From: Bog-473 sp963753115
GTDB taxonomy: Bacteria; Actinomycetota; Acidimicrobiia; Acidimicrobiales; RAAP-2
Direction of reading: 5' to 3'
Assembly (NCBI GenBank): GCA_963753115.1
Contig: CAVWBB010000014.1
Span: 81,834 to 145,833 of the forward strand
DNA length: 64,000 nt
This document shows positions 17,482 to 26,809 of this stretch, in pieces; position 1 is the stretch's first letter, and every line of letters begins with the position of its first letter. The position numbers and the translations under genes were made by a program. The notes under the pieces were generated by a model. It saw nothing but the letters and a program-made list of their open reading frames with translations. It made no database searches and was not told the DNA's origin.

Positions 17482-18116
17482 CGGGCTCCTCCGAGCCGGT
17501 GGACGGGCCCGTCATCGGGGTCCTGGACCTGCAGGGGGATGTGCGCGAGCACCGGGCTGCGCTGGCCGAGGTCGGATGTCCGACTCGGCCCGTGAAGCGG
17601 CCGTCCGATCTCGAGGGACTCTCCGGCCTGGTCCTGCCCGGCGGCGAGTCGACGACGCTGTCCATGCTGCTCGAGTCCACCGGGCTCTTCGAGGCGGTGG
17701 CCGCCGCCACCGCCGACCCGGAGCAGCCGCTGCCCATCCTCGGGACCTGTGCCGGCCTGGTGCTGGTGGCCAAGGAGGTGCTCGACGGGCGTCCCGACCA
17801 GCGCACCTTCGGCCTGCTCGACGCCGTGGTGCGGCGCAACGGCTACGGGCGCCAGGGGCAGTCGTTCGAGGCCGACATCGTCTTCGGTTCCGGCGAGGGG
17901 CCGCGCCTGCCCACCGTGTTCATCCGCGCCCCGCTCGTGGTCTCCGTGGGCGAGACGGTCGACGTGCTGGCGACGCTGGACGGCGTGCCGGTGTTGGTGC
18001 GCCAGGGCCCGGTGCTGGCGTCGTCGTTCCACCCCGAGCTCACGGCGGACCGCCGTATCCATCGCCTCTTCGCCGCGATGTGCGGGTCCGACGACCCGGG
18101 CCGGCCCCTCGGGTAG
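17475..18116 (+). CDS. pdxT: Pyridoxal 5'-phosphate synthase glutaminase subunit PdxT
   Basis: Class I glutaminase that feeds ammonia to PdxS. 213 residues. VIGVLDLQGDVREH start, oxyanion loop LPGGESTT, nucleophile Cys in GTCAGL, and the His-Glu pair in SSFHPEL. GTG 17475 lies inside the pdxS stop region; a later in-frame start cannot be excluded. Confidence 0.95.
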   Translation: MVAGSSEPVDGPVIGVLDLQGDVREHRAALAEVGCPTRPVKRPSDLEGLSGLVLPGGESTTLSMLLESTGLFEAVAAATADPEQPLPILGTCAGLVLVAKEVLDGRPDQRTFGLLDAVVRRNGYGRQGQSFEADIVFGSGEGPRLPTVFIRAPLVVSVGETVDVLATLDGVPVLVRQGPVLASSFHPELTADRRIHRLFAAMCGSDDPGRPLG

Positions 18117-18118
18117 CC

Positions 18119-18790
18119 CTACCGGCCGAGGTGCGCGACCAGCGCGCCGATCCGGTTGCTCACGACCGCGTCGACACCGGCCTCGACCATCCGCGCCATG
18201 TCCTCGGGGTCGTCGACGGTCCAGGTGGAGACCAGCCGTCCCGCCTCGTGCACCCGGGCAACGGCAGCGGCGGACACGAACCCGAACATGGGGTTCCAGA
18301 ACTCGGCCCCCAACTCGTCCAGCAGGGCAAGCGGAGGTTCGGGGCCGTCGACCCAGGTGAGCCCGATGCGGGCCTCCGGCGACAGGGCGCGCAGCTGGCG
18401 CAGCGCCGCGACGTTGCCGGTGACGAACAGCGAGCGGCCCAGCGCTCCCGCCGCCCGCACCGCCTCGAGCCCACCGGGTACCACCTCGCGCCGGGTGAAG
18501 TCGACCATCATGGGCAACTCGACCGCGTCGAGCACGGCGGCCAGGGTCGGGATGCGCACGTCGCCCTCGCCGAGCCCGACGACGTCGGCCAGGTCCAGGT
18601 CGCCCACGGAGGCATGGAGCCCCCACAGCCGGTCGAGGGTCTGGTCGTGCAACACCACAATGGCGCCGTCGCGGGTGCGGCGCAGGTCGATCTCCACCAT
18701 GTCCGCCCCCGCGGCCGCTGCGGCCGCGAAGGCGGGGAGCGTGTTCTCACGGTGGCCGACCGGCTCGCCGCGATGGGCGATGGCGAGCAT
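18119..18790 (-). CDS. Glycerophosphodiester phosphodiesterase
   Basis: Hydrolyses glycerophosphodiesters to glycerol 3-phosphate and an alcohol. 223 residues with the GDPD signature: AHRGEPVGHRENT, MVEIDLRRTRDG (metal-binding Glu-x-Asp) and VLHDQTLDR (catalytic His), and near the end STWTVDDPEDM. No signal peptide, so cytoplasmic. Starts 5 bases after the SGNH gene upstream, probably one transcript, and converges on pdxT. Confidence 0.9.
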   Translation of the reverse strand: MLAIAHRGEPVGHRENTLPAFAAAAAAGADMVEIDLRRTRDGAIVVLHDQTLDRLWGLHASVGDLDLADVVGLGEGDVRIPTLAAVLDAVELPMMVDFTRREVVPGGLEAVRAAGALGRSLFVTGNVAALRQLRALSPEARIGLTWVDGPEPPLALLDELGAEFWNPMFGFVSAAAVARVHEAGRLVSTWTVDDPEDMARMVEAGVDAVVSNRIGALVAHLGR

Positions 18791-18795
18791 CCGCG

Positions 18796-20419
18796 TCAGG
18801 CGGTGCCGGCGTAGACCGCCCCCGCCACGTTGGCGATGATCTGGTTGAGCGCCGGCTCAATGAGGTTGTCCACCGCCGCCTCGGTGATGTGCACCCCGTC
18901 GGAGCCCCGCGACGTGATGCCGTTGACCACGGTGGCGTAGGCCCCGTTGGGATCGAGCACGGTGTAGAGGTCGTCGATCGAGACGTAGGGGAACTGCGCC
19001 GCCACCGAGGACACGATCTGGTTGTAGGCGGTCACCAGGTTCGCCGGCGTGCCGTCCGCGAAGAAGGGGGAGGTCGACAGGATCACCGCACCCCCGTCGG
19101 AGTGGGCGATCTGCACCGCCTGGGCCAGGTTGGCCTCGAATGTACGCCGAGTAGGCCGCGTCGGCGAGCGTCTGGTAGGTGCCGTTGAACAGGCGGTCCT
19201 GTGTCTCCCAGAAGCCGGTCTGGATCACGGTGACGTCGGGATGGAAGCGGGAGACGACCCACTGCAGCTGCGACGCCCAGAGCGCGCACGCACCGGGGCT
19301 GATGTAGGGCTTGGCGGGGTCGCTCCAGGGAATCGTCGGCGCGCCGTTGGTGAACCCGCAACCCGCCGCCGCACCGTCGTCGATTGCATAGGGCGGATTG
19401 GTCGCCTCCACGTAGTGGCCCTCGTAGAGGGAGAGCGAGTCCCCGGCGAAAGCCACCCGCTGCATCCCTTGATGGGTGGCCTGGGGACCCGGCGCCTCGT
19501 TGAGGATGGTCACCGCCGGCGCGATCGGCTCCGAGAGCGGCTGGGGGAAGAAGGGTGGGTGCAACGGCGACTGCGCGCTGCCCGAGAAGCTGGCATCGCC
19601 ATAGGTGAAGACGCCGGCGTCCTGCGCCACGAGCCAGTACCCGTTGCCGTCCGGGGTCGGGGTCATGGCCACGATCGGCTGGTTCAGGTGGATGCCGCCC
19701 GTCGAGCCCAGGAACTGCGCGTCGCCGTAGGTGAAGATGCCGCCGTCGGAGGCGACGAGCCAGTAGCCACCGCCGTCGGCGGTGGACGCCATGCCGACCA
19801 CGGGTTGGTTCAGGTGGATGCCCCCCGTCGAGCCCAGGAAGGGTGCGTCGCCGAAGGCGAAGATGCCCCCGTCCGACGCGACGAGCCAGTAGCCGTTCCC
19901 GTTGGCCGCGGCCGCCATGCCGACGATCGGCTTGTTGAGCGCGATGCCGCCCGTCGAGCCCCAGAACTGCGCGTCGCCGAAGGAGAAGATGCCGCCGTCG
20001 GAGGCCACGAGCCAGTAGCCCTGCCCATCGGGCGTCGGCGTCATGCCGACGATCGGCTTGTTGAGCGCGATGCCGCCCGTCGAGCCCCAGAACTGCGCCT
20101 GGCCGAAGGAGAAGATGCCGCCGTCGGAGGCCACGAGCCAGTAGCCCCCCTGCGGGTCGGCCGCGCCGCTGACGATCGGCTCGGCCAGGGGCACCTCGAG
20201 CGTGTCGCCGTCGTAGGCCGCCCCGCCGAAGGTCATCACGCCGCCGGCGGCGTCGACAATGGCGTAGGAACTGTCGGTGGCCCCCGGGATCGCCGCCGCC
20301 GCGGCCGCCGGTCGGGAGGCCGCCGGAGGCAGGGTGATCAGGACCGAGGCGGCGAGCAGGACCCCCAGGCCCACGGCGCCGCGACGGCGCGCACTCCACG
20401 ACGACGATCGCCCCGGCAT
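18796..20419 (-). CDS. Secreted SGNH-hydrolase-like protein with five internal repeats, frameshifted
   Basis: About 540 residues. Signal peptide (residues 1-42, VGLGVLLAASVLITL), then five 42-residue repeats of the form GYWLVASDGGIFSFGDAQF (residues ~92-285), then an SGNH domain with block I FAGDSLS (near 327) and block V DGVHITEA near the end. The frame shifts at 19139/19140: one extra A in tcgaatgtacg breaks the reading, and removing it gives TLADAAYSAYIEANLAQAV. Similar repeat-plus-SGNH proteins occur in Acidimicrobiia (recalled, not searched). The substrate is unknown; it could be an envelope glycan ester. Confidence 0.8.
19565..20146 (-). repeat. Five tandem coding repeats of 126-129 bp
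   Basis: Copies begin with GYWLVASDGG at residues 92, 134, 177, 219 and 260 of the SGNH protein, with conserved Phe-Gly and Gly-Ser-Thr-Gly-Gly. The pattern suggests a beta-propeller-like array. Copies 1-2 and 3-4 are closest at the DNA level. Confidence 0.8.
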
Positions 20420-20466
20420 AAGCCTGCGATCATAGGGAGCGCCCGACCCCCGGTGAGCGCGGTCCC

Positions 20467-21501
20467 TCAGAGGAGGCGCAGCTGCTGGCCGCCGTCTGCC
20501 TCCGGGGCGCCGGCCCCGGCCGGCGCCTGGGCCGGCGGGGTCCCGCGGTAGCGGTTCCGGCCTGTCACGCCGCAGCGCCGCGCGGCCGCCCGCACGATCC
20601 CTTCCACCCGCTCGCGCTCCGCGTCCTCCTGGTACGCGCCACGGCGGAAGCGCTCCCGGTGGAGGCGCACGAGGTCGGGTCGCTGGCCTTGGAGCCAGTC
20701 GAGGTAGTGGCCCCGGACCGTGCCGCGCAGGTGCAGCGCCACGCCGGAGATCGACTGCGCCCCCGCCTCGGCGCACGCCTCGACCACCTCGGTCAGTTGC
20801 TCCTCGGAGTCCGAGAGGCCCGGCAGCACGGGGGCCACCAGGACACCGCAGGGGATGCCCATGGCGGTCAGGCGGCGTAACGCCTCGACGCGGCGGTCGG
20901 GTGGGGGCGTGCCGGGCTCGGTCAAGGACCAGACCGAGCGGTCCAGCGTGCCCACCGAGAAGCTGACCGCGACCTCGGTACGCTCGCTCGCCGCGGCCAG
21001 GAGGGCGGCGTCGCGCAGGACCAGCGTCGACTTGGTCAGGATGCTGAACGGGTTGCGGGCGGCCGACAGCGTCTCGACGATGCCCCGCGTCAGGTGGTAC
21101 TTGCCTTCGGCGTGCTGGTAGGGATCGGTGTTCGTGCCCATGGCGATGTGATCGCCGTCCCACGAGGGCGCCCGCAGCTCGGCCCGCAGGCGCTCGACGG
21201 CGTTGACCTTGACCACGATCTTGCGCTCGAAGTCCGTCCCGATCCCGAGGCCGAGGTAGTCGTGCGTCGGCCGGGCGAAGCAGTACACGCAGGCGTGGCT
21301 GCACCCCCGATACGGGTTGATCGTGTGCCGGAAGGGCATGCGGCTCTCGGGCGGCACCGTGTTGATGATGGAGCGGGCGTTGACGTGGAGGAACTCCATG
21401 CCGGCGTAGGCGCCCTTGCCCACGTGCCGTTCCGCCACCCGCTCGTCGGCGAAGAGCGTGCCGCCCCCTTCGTTCTCGGCCAGGGCCCAGCGAAGTGCCA
21501 T
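20467..21501 (-). CDS. Radical SAM protein, Rv2578c family
   Basis: 344 residues. The [4Fe-4S]/SAM-binding motif is CSHACVYC inside INPYRGCSHACVYCFARPTH, followed by GTNTDPYQHAEG, which is typical of the Rv2578c/SplB-like group. Function not established. Start ATG 21501 (MALRWALAENEGGGTLF) matches where the family begins. A LexA box lies 15 bases upstream of the start, shared with the divergent ftsK. Confidence 0.88.
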   Translation of the reverse strand: MALRWALAENEGGGTLFADERVAERHVGKGAYAGMEFLHVNARSIINTVPPESRMPFRHTINPYRGCSHACVYCFARPTHDYLGLGIGTDFERKIVVKVNAVERLRAELRAPSWDGDHIAMGTNTDPYQHAEGKYHLTRGIVETLSAARNPFSILTKSTLVLRDAALLAAASERTEVAVSFSVGTLDRSVWSLTEPGTPPPDRRVEALRRLTAMGIPCGVLVAPVLPGLSDSEEQLTEVVEACAEAGAQSISGVALHLRGTVRGHYLDWLQGQRPDLVRLHRERFRRGAYQEDAERERVEGIVRAAARRCGVTGRNRYRGTPPAQAPAGAGAPEADGGQQLRLL

Positions 21502-21515
21502 GTCGGTTACGATAG

Positions 21516-21529
21516 CGAACATATGTTCG
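21516..21529. promoter_or_regulatory. SOS (LexA) box between the radical-SAM gene and ftsK
   Basis: CGAACATATGTTCG, a perfect palindrome matching the Gram-positive CGAAC-N4-GTTCG operator, located in the 35-bp gap between two divergent start codons. Confidence 0.85.
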
Positions 21530-21536
21530 TAATTCA

Positions 21537-24023
21537 ATGGTCGGGGTGTCCACAAAAAGGACCAGGTCAGCCAGTAATCTCGACCCCACTGTGGTGACCA
21601 AGACCCGCGGGGGTGCGACGACGCGCCCGGCCGCACGTAGCACCAAGAAGCCGGCAGCCCGGGCCAAGCGGTCCCAGCCGCCTCCGCGCCCGCCGTTCTG
21701 GCGCGTCCAGTCCCGGGACCTCTGGGCCGTCGGGCTCATCACGCTCGGTGTCCTGCTGATGCTGGCCCTCTGGGGCGGGCAGCTCGGCCCGATCGGTCAC
21801 GCCGTCAACACCGGCCTTTCGCTCCTCGCCGGCTGGGTGCGCGTCCTGCTCCCGCTGGTGGCCCTCGGCGCCGGGCTCGCGTTGTTGCTCGACCGGCCCG
21901 ATCGCTCCGGCGACGACGAGGACGGCGAGGACGGCGAGGGCGCCGATCCCTGGCGTCTGGCGGTCGGCACGCTGCTCGGCCTCCTCGGCGTGTGCGGGCT
22001 GGCCGAGCTGGCCAAGGGTGCGCCGCGGTTCTCGAATTCGCAGGGTTTGAAGGACGCCGGCGGCTACCTCGGCGCGGCCGTCGGCCGGCCGCTGCATGCC
22101 GGCCTCGGTCCGGCGGGCGCCTCCGTCCTGCTCGTCGCTGTCGTCTTCGTGGCCGTGCTGGTGGCGACCGGGGTGTCGCTGGCCACGGTCGGCCGAACGC
22201 TCGGCGCCGCCGCCGCCTGGACCGGGCGGACCGCCGGCGCGCTGTGGCGGGGCAAGCCCTTCGTGGTCACCAACGACCTCGGCGCGGATGCTGCGGAGGA
22301 GGCCGCCTCGCGCCGCCGGGTTCCCTTCGACGCCGAGGAGCACCTCTCTGCCGATGAGGACCCCGTGGACGAGGACGTCGACCTGGAGCCGGATCCCGAG
22401 CCTGAGCCCGCGGTCGAGCCCGAACGGGTCGCCGCCACCCCGCTGCCGGTGGTGGCTGCATCCCCGCGGGCAGCGGGCGAGTGGGCCCTGCCGCCCATGT
22501 CCCTGCTGCAGGCGTCCAAGAAGATGCGCCAGGACCAGCGCCAGATCGATGCGCTGGGCGAGGACCTGGTGCGGGCCCTGGAGGCCCACGGCGTCGAGAC
22601 CAGGCTGGTGGGCTGCCGGGTCGGGCCGACGGTCACCCGCTACGAGCTCGAGCTCGGCCCCGGCGTCAAGGTGGCGCGTGTCACCAGCCTCTCGAAGGAC
22701 ATCGCCTACGCCATGGCGTCCCCCGACGTGCGCATCCTCGCACCCATCCCCGGTAAGTCGGCCATCGGCGTCGAGGTGCCCAACCGGACGCGTCAGCTGG
22801 TGTCGCTGCGCGACATCCTCGAGTCGAACGAGGCCAAGCCGTCGACGACGACCCACCCCCTGGAGGTGGCGATGGGCCGCGACATCGCCGGACGGGCGGT
22901 GATGGCGAACCTGGCCGAAATGCCGCACATCCTCATCTCGGGCTCGACCGGGTCGGGGAAGTCGTCGTGCATGAACTCCATCATCACGTCGATCCTCATG
23001 CGCGACACCCCGGACAAGGTGAAGATGATCCTGGTCGACCCCAAGCGCGTCGAGCTCGGCCAGTACGACGGACTCCCGCACCTCCTCAACCCTGTCGTCG
23101 TCGACCCCAAGAAGGCGGCCAACGCGCTGGCCTGGGCGGTCAAGGAGATGGAGCGCCGCTACGACATGCTGGCCGAGAACGGCGTGCGCGACATCACCGG
23201 CTACAACCAGCTCGTCGAGCAAGGGCTCATCGCGGCGCCGCCGGCGTCGGACCGCCGCCGCATGCGCGAGGTGGCGGCGCGCGCCCTCGGCGAGGAGCAC
23301 GCCGCGGTCGAGGACGAGGCCGACCTGGAGCCCGAGCCCGAGCCGCCACAGCCCCTGCCCTTCATCCTCGTCATCGTCGACGAGCTGAACGACCTCATGA
23401 TGGTGGCGGCCCGCGACGTCGAGGACTCCATCGTGCGCATCGCCCAGATGGCCCGGGCCGTCGGCATCCACCTCGTCATTGCGACCCAGCGTCCCTCGGT
23501 CGACGTCATCACCGGCGTGATCAAGGCCAACATCCCCAGCCGGATGGCCTTCTCGGTCTCCTCGCTGGCCGACAGCCGGGTGATCCTGGACCAGCCGGGG
23601 GCGGAGCGGCTGATCGGCAAGGGCGACATGCTCCTCTTGACCGCATCGTCGAACATCCCGCGGCGGTTGCAGGCCCCGTGGGTCTCGGAGGAGGAGGTGC
23701 GCGACGTCGTCCGGCACTGGCACGCGCAGGGCGGGACAGCCGAGCAGGTCGTGGCGATCGAGGGCATCGACGACGGGCCCTCGGGTGGCAGCGGATTCGA
23801 CGACGATGACGACGAGCTCCTGAGCCAGGCCCGCGACCTCGTGGTGCGATCACAGCTTGGCTCGACCTCCATGCTCCAGCGCAAGCTGCGAGTCGGCTTC
23901 GCGCGCGCCGGGCGGTTGATGGACCTGCTCGAGCAGGCGGGCGTGGTCGGGCCGAGCGAGGGTTCCAAGGCGCGGGCCGTCCTGATGACCCCCGAAGAGC
24001 TCGACGGACTGAACGGGCGGTGA
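21537..24023 (+). CDS. ftsK: DNA translocase FtsK/SpoIIIE
   Basis: Septal hexameric DNA pump for chromosome segregation. 828 residues: four membrane helices in residues ~60-215, an acidic linker, alpha domain from ~320, Walker A GSTGSGKSS near 467, Walker B FILVIVDEL near 608, IATQRPSVDVITGVIKANIP, and a C-terminal winged-helix gamma domain. An acidic loop (PASDRRR... EDEADLEPEPEPPQ) is inserted between Walker A and B. ATG 21537 is 7 bases after an SOS box; GTG 21591 is an alternative start that would leave room for a promoter. Confidence 0.94.
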   Translation: MVGVSTKRTRSASNLDPTVVTKTRGGATTRPAARSTKKPAARAKRSQPPPRPPFWRVQSRDLWAVGLITLGVLLMLALWGGQLGPIGHAVNTGLSLLAGWVRVLLPLVALGAGLALLLDRPDRSGDDEDGEDGEGADPWRLAVGTLLGLLGVCGLAELAKGAPRFSNSQGLKDAGGYLGAAVGRPLHAGLGPAGASVLLVAVVFVAVLVATGVSLATVGRTLGAAAAWTGRTAGALWRGKPFVVTNDLGADAAEEAASRRRVPFDAEEHLSADEDPVDEDVDLEPDPEPEPAVEPERVAATPLPVVAASPRAAGEWALPPMSLLQASKKMRQDQRQIDALGEDLVRALEAHGVETRLVGCRVGPTVTRYELELGPGVKVARVTSLSKDIAYAMASPDVRILAPIPGKSAIGVEVPNRTRQLVSLRDILESNEAKPSTTTHPLEVAMGRDIAGRAVMANLAEMPHILISGSTGSGKSSCMNSIITSILMRDTPDKVKMILVDPKRVELGQYDGLPHLLNPVVVDPKKAANALAWAVKEMERRYDMLAENGVRDITGYNQLVEQGLIAAPPASDRRRMREVAARALGEEHAAVEDEADLEPEPEPPQPLPFILVIVDELNDLMMVAARDVEDSIVRIAQMARAVGIHLVIATQRPSVDVITGVIKANIPSRMAFSVSSLADSRVILDQPGAERLIGKGDMLLLTASSNIPRRLQAPWVSEEEVRDVVRHWHAQGGTAEQVVAIEGIDDGPSGGSGFDDDDDELLSQARDLVVRSQLGSTSMLQRKLRVGFARAGRLMDLLEQAGVVGPSEGSKARAVLMTPEELDGLNGR

Positions 24024-25363
24024 GCCAGGAGGCTCCGGCGCCACCGCTCATGGTGGCTCCGTTCAAGCTCGACACGCTGCACGAGCCGGCGCCAGCGGTG
24101 CCGCCCGGCTCCCCCGAGCACGGGCGGCGTTCGAAGGCGACCAAAGGGCACCGGCGGCGTCGGCACGGGCGGCTGCGCACCTTCCTCCTGGTGTTGCTCC
24201 TCCTGGTCGTCGCGGCCGGGGCTTTCGTTGCGGTGCGGCTGAGCAAGCCGGTGCCCGCGCCCGCGGCGACACCGGTCCTGGCCCGCTCGGTGCACGTCCC
24301 GACCGGTGCCGTGACGCTCCCGTGGCCGACCACCGGGCAGGCTGCCGTTGCGGTCCCGGCCGTCGGCATCGACGTGGCGTCGGGGCCCGAACAGCCCGTC
24401 CCCGTCGCCAGCCTGACCAAGTTGATGACCGCCTACGTGATCCTGCACGACCACCCGCTGGCACTCCACGAGCCCGGGCCGAACATCACCGTGAGCCAGG
24501 CCGATGTCGACGACTACGACTTCGACACCGTCAACGACGACTCCAACGCGCAGGTCGCGCTGAACGAGCAGCTCACCGAGGAACAGGTGCTGAGCGGACT
24601 GCTGGTGCACTCCGCCGACAACTACGCCAACCTCGTGGCTCGCTGGGACGCCGGGAGCATTCCCGCCTTCGTCGCCAAAATGAACGCCGACGCCTCACGC
24701 CTCGGCATGACCCACTCGCATTTTGTCGACGCCAGCGGGGTCGATCCGGGATCGTCGTCGACGGCGTCGGACATCCTCAAGGTCGCCGTCTCCGACATGG
24801 CCAATCCGGTCTTCGCCTCCATGGTGCAGATGTCGTCCGTGACGCTGCCCGTCGCCGGCACCATCTCGACCTACACGCCGCTGCTGGGACTCCAGGGAGT
24901 GATCGGCGTGAAGTCGGGTTTCACCGTCGCGGCGGGAGGATGTGACGTGCTCGCCGTGGTGCGCACCGTGCACGGGAAGCCGACGCTGATCCTGGCTGCC
25001 GTCACCGGGCAGCAAGGCCCGGTCGTGCTGGCGCAGGCGGGACTCCACGCCTTGGCCCTTGTCGACGCGGTGGCCCCGCTCATCGGCTCCACCACCGTGC
25101 TGCCGGGCAACCAGGTCGTGGCCCACGTCCGCCAGGGTGGTACGAGCGTCAACGCCCGCACAGTCTCGTCGGCGTCGGTCCTCACCTGGCCCGGCGTCAC
25201 CGCCACGCGGGTGTTCCGGCCGGCGCGCCACATCGTCGATCAACCGCCCCGGGGTACGCAGGCCGGAACGGTCGTCGTCTCGGTCGGCACGCAGCACGTC
25301 GCCGTACCGGTGCGGACCGAGCGGGACATCCCTCCCCAGACGCTTCTCCACCGCATCTGGTGA
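24020..25363 (+). CDS. D-alanyl-D-alanine carboxypeptidase (PBP5/7-type serine peptidase)
   Basis: 447 residues. Basic N-terminus, one membrane anchor (about 55-75), then the penicillin-binding fold: SxxK as Ser131-Leu-Thr-Lys134, SxN-like SADN, and KSG in GVKSGFT. It trims the terminal D-Ala from peptidoglycan stems outside the membrane. GTG start overlaps the ftsK stop by 4 bases, coupling wall trimming to the division translocase. Confidence 0.9.
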   Translation: MSQEAPAPPLMVAPFKLDTLHEPAPAVPPGSPEHGRRSKATKGHRRRRHGRLRTFLLVLLLLVVAAGAFVAVRLSKPVPAPAATPVLARSVHVPTGAVTLPWPTTGQAAVAVPAVGIDVASGPEQPVPVASLTKLMTAYVILHDHPLALHEPGPNITVSQADVDDYDFDTVNDDSNAQVALNEQLTEEQVLSGLLVHSADNYANLVARWDAGSIPAFVAKMNADASRLGMTHSHFVDASGVDPGSSSTASDILKVAVSDMANPVFASMVQMSSVTLPVAGTISTYTPLLGLQGVIGVKSGFTVAAGGCDVLAVVRTVHGKPTLILAAVTGQQGPVVLAQAGLHALALVDAVAPLIGSTTVLPGNQVVAHVRQGGTSVNARTVSSASVLTWPGVTATRVFRPARHIVDQPPRGTQAGTVVVSVGTQHVAVPVRTERDIPPQTLLHRIW

Positions 25364-25380
25364 CCGCCTAGCCTTTGCCC

Positions 25381-26248
25381 GTGCGCGCCCGGGCCCCTGC
25401 ATCGTCGGCCAACCTCGGGCCCGGTTTCGACACCTTGGCCGTGGCTCTCGATCGTTACGTGAGCGTCGAGATCGAGGAGGCACCGTCTCTCCGCGTGCAC
25501 AGCGAAGGCGAGGGTTCGGGCCTCTTCGACGACGCCTCGCACCTGGCGGCCCGGGTGGCCGCCGAGGTGCTCGGACACGATCACTTCGCGGTCACGGTGC
25601 GCTCGCAGATCCCTGTCGCCCGCGGGCTCGGCTCTTCTGCCGCGCTCGCCGCCGCGGCGGCCGCGGCGGCCGGTGCAAAAGACCCCTTCGCGGTGGCGAG
25701 CGCCTACGACGGGCATGCCGAGAACGCAGCGGCGAGCGTGTTCGGCGGACTGGTCGCCGCCACCATGGTGGAGGGCCAACCGGTGCACGCCGCCCTCCCG
25801 TTCAGCGAGGAGCTGGCCTTCGTCGTCGTGGTGCCCGAGCGCAACCTGTCCACCCCCGAGGCGCGCGGCGTGCTCCCCGAGACGCTGCCGCTGGCCGACG
25901 CCGTGTTCAACCTCGGCCGGATGGGCCTCCTCGTCGCCGGACTGGCCGACCCCCGTTTGCTGCGTCCCCGAGGCAATGGACGACCGCATCCACCAGCCGG
26001 CCCGCGCCGCGCTGTTCCCCGAGGCGCCGCAACTCCTCCGTGCCCTCGTCGAGGCCGGCGCGCTGGCCGCCGGCTGGTCGGGGGCGGGGCCGACGCTGCT
26101 CGGGATCGTGCGGGAGAGCACGGCAGAAACGGTGCTCGGCGGCGCCGAGGCCGCGCTCGCATCGGCGGGAATCCCGGGCAGCGCCATGATCCTCCGGGCC
26201 GACCGCCGCGGCATCGTCTACGGGGACGAGGCCGCGGTCCCGCTGTAG
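25381..26248 (+). CDS. thrB: Homoserine kinase, with a frameshift
   Basis: GHMP-family kinase of threonine synthesis. Seen: PASSANLGPGFDTL, the P-loop-like PVARGLGSSAALAAAA, and after the frame change the C-terminal GWSGAGPTLLGI. The frame breaks at the C4 run 25966-25969; with three C the protein reads RLLRPEAMDDRIHQPARAAL and continues to TGA/TAG at 26248 (about 289 residues). TTG 25375 is an alternative start. An indel in sequencing is likelier than loss, since no other thrB is in view. Confidence 0.85.
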
Positions 26249-26256
26249 CGGAGCCC

Positions 26257-26769
26257 TCAGGCGCCCTTCGCCTTGCCGAGCGAGTCGCCCAACCTGGTGA
26301 CGTCGGCCTGCAGCTGGGTGATGGCCGCGTTGACGTTGAAGGTGTTCAGCACCTGGTTGTAGTTGGCCTGCGTCGGCTCGGCGTCCCCGAGGATCTCCAG
26401 ACTGTTGGCCAGCGTCTGGGCGGCGTCACGGGTCGTGGTGAGGTCGGTCGCAGGGACAGGGAAGCCCCGGCTGGCGGCGAGCACGTTGGCGTAGTCGTGG
26501 ATCTTGTTCCCGAGCGACTTGTCGTCCTTCTCGAGGCAGACGACGGGGCTCGACGTCGTGGCGCAGCCGGCCACGTCGGTCAGGTACTTCTGCATGGCCG
26601 CCTGGACGGTGCTGTCGTTGCTCTTGAGCGAGGCCTCGGGGGACGCGGTCGGATGGGAGCCGGAGCCGCCACTTCCCGAGGAGCCGCACCCGGCCAGCAC
26701 CACGATGAGCGGCGCCAGGGCCAAACCCCAGCGTGCCCGGCGGAACGTCTGCGTCAGGTGTCGGTCCAC
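26257..26769 (-). CDS. Putative lipoprotein of unknown function
   Basis: 170 residues. Basic signal, hydrophobic core and lipobox VLAGC|G, then a Gly/Ser linker and a helical domain with a Cys pair (VAGCATT, PVVCLE) that may form a disulfide. Not recognised. Convergent with thrB (8 bp gap), divergent from miaB. Confidence 0.75.
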   Translation of the reverse strand: MDRHLTQTFRRARWGLALAPLIVVLAGCGSSGSGGSGSHPTASPEASLKSNDSTVQAAMQKYLTDVAGCATTSSPVVCLEKDDKSLGNKIHDYANVLAASRGFPVPATDLTTTRDAAQTLANSLEILGDAEPTQANYNQVLNTFNVNAAITQLQADVTRLGDSLGKAKGA

Positions 26770-26809
26770 GGCCGAAAATCTAGGCGCCCCTGTTCCCTAG
26801 ACTCCGCGC

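Noticed and set aside
19565..20146. CRISPR-like array
   Set aside because: The regular 126-129 bp units are protein-coding repeats within one open frame, with no unique spacers.
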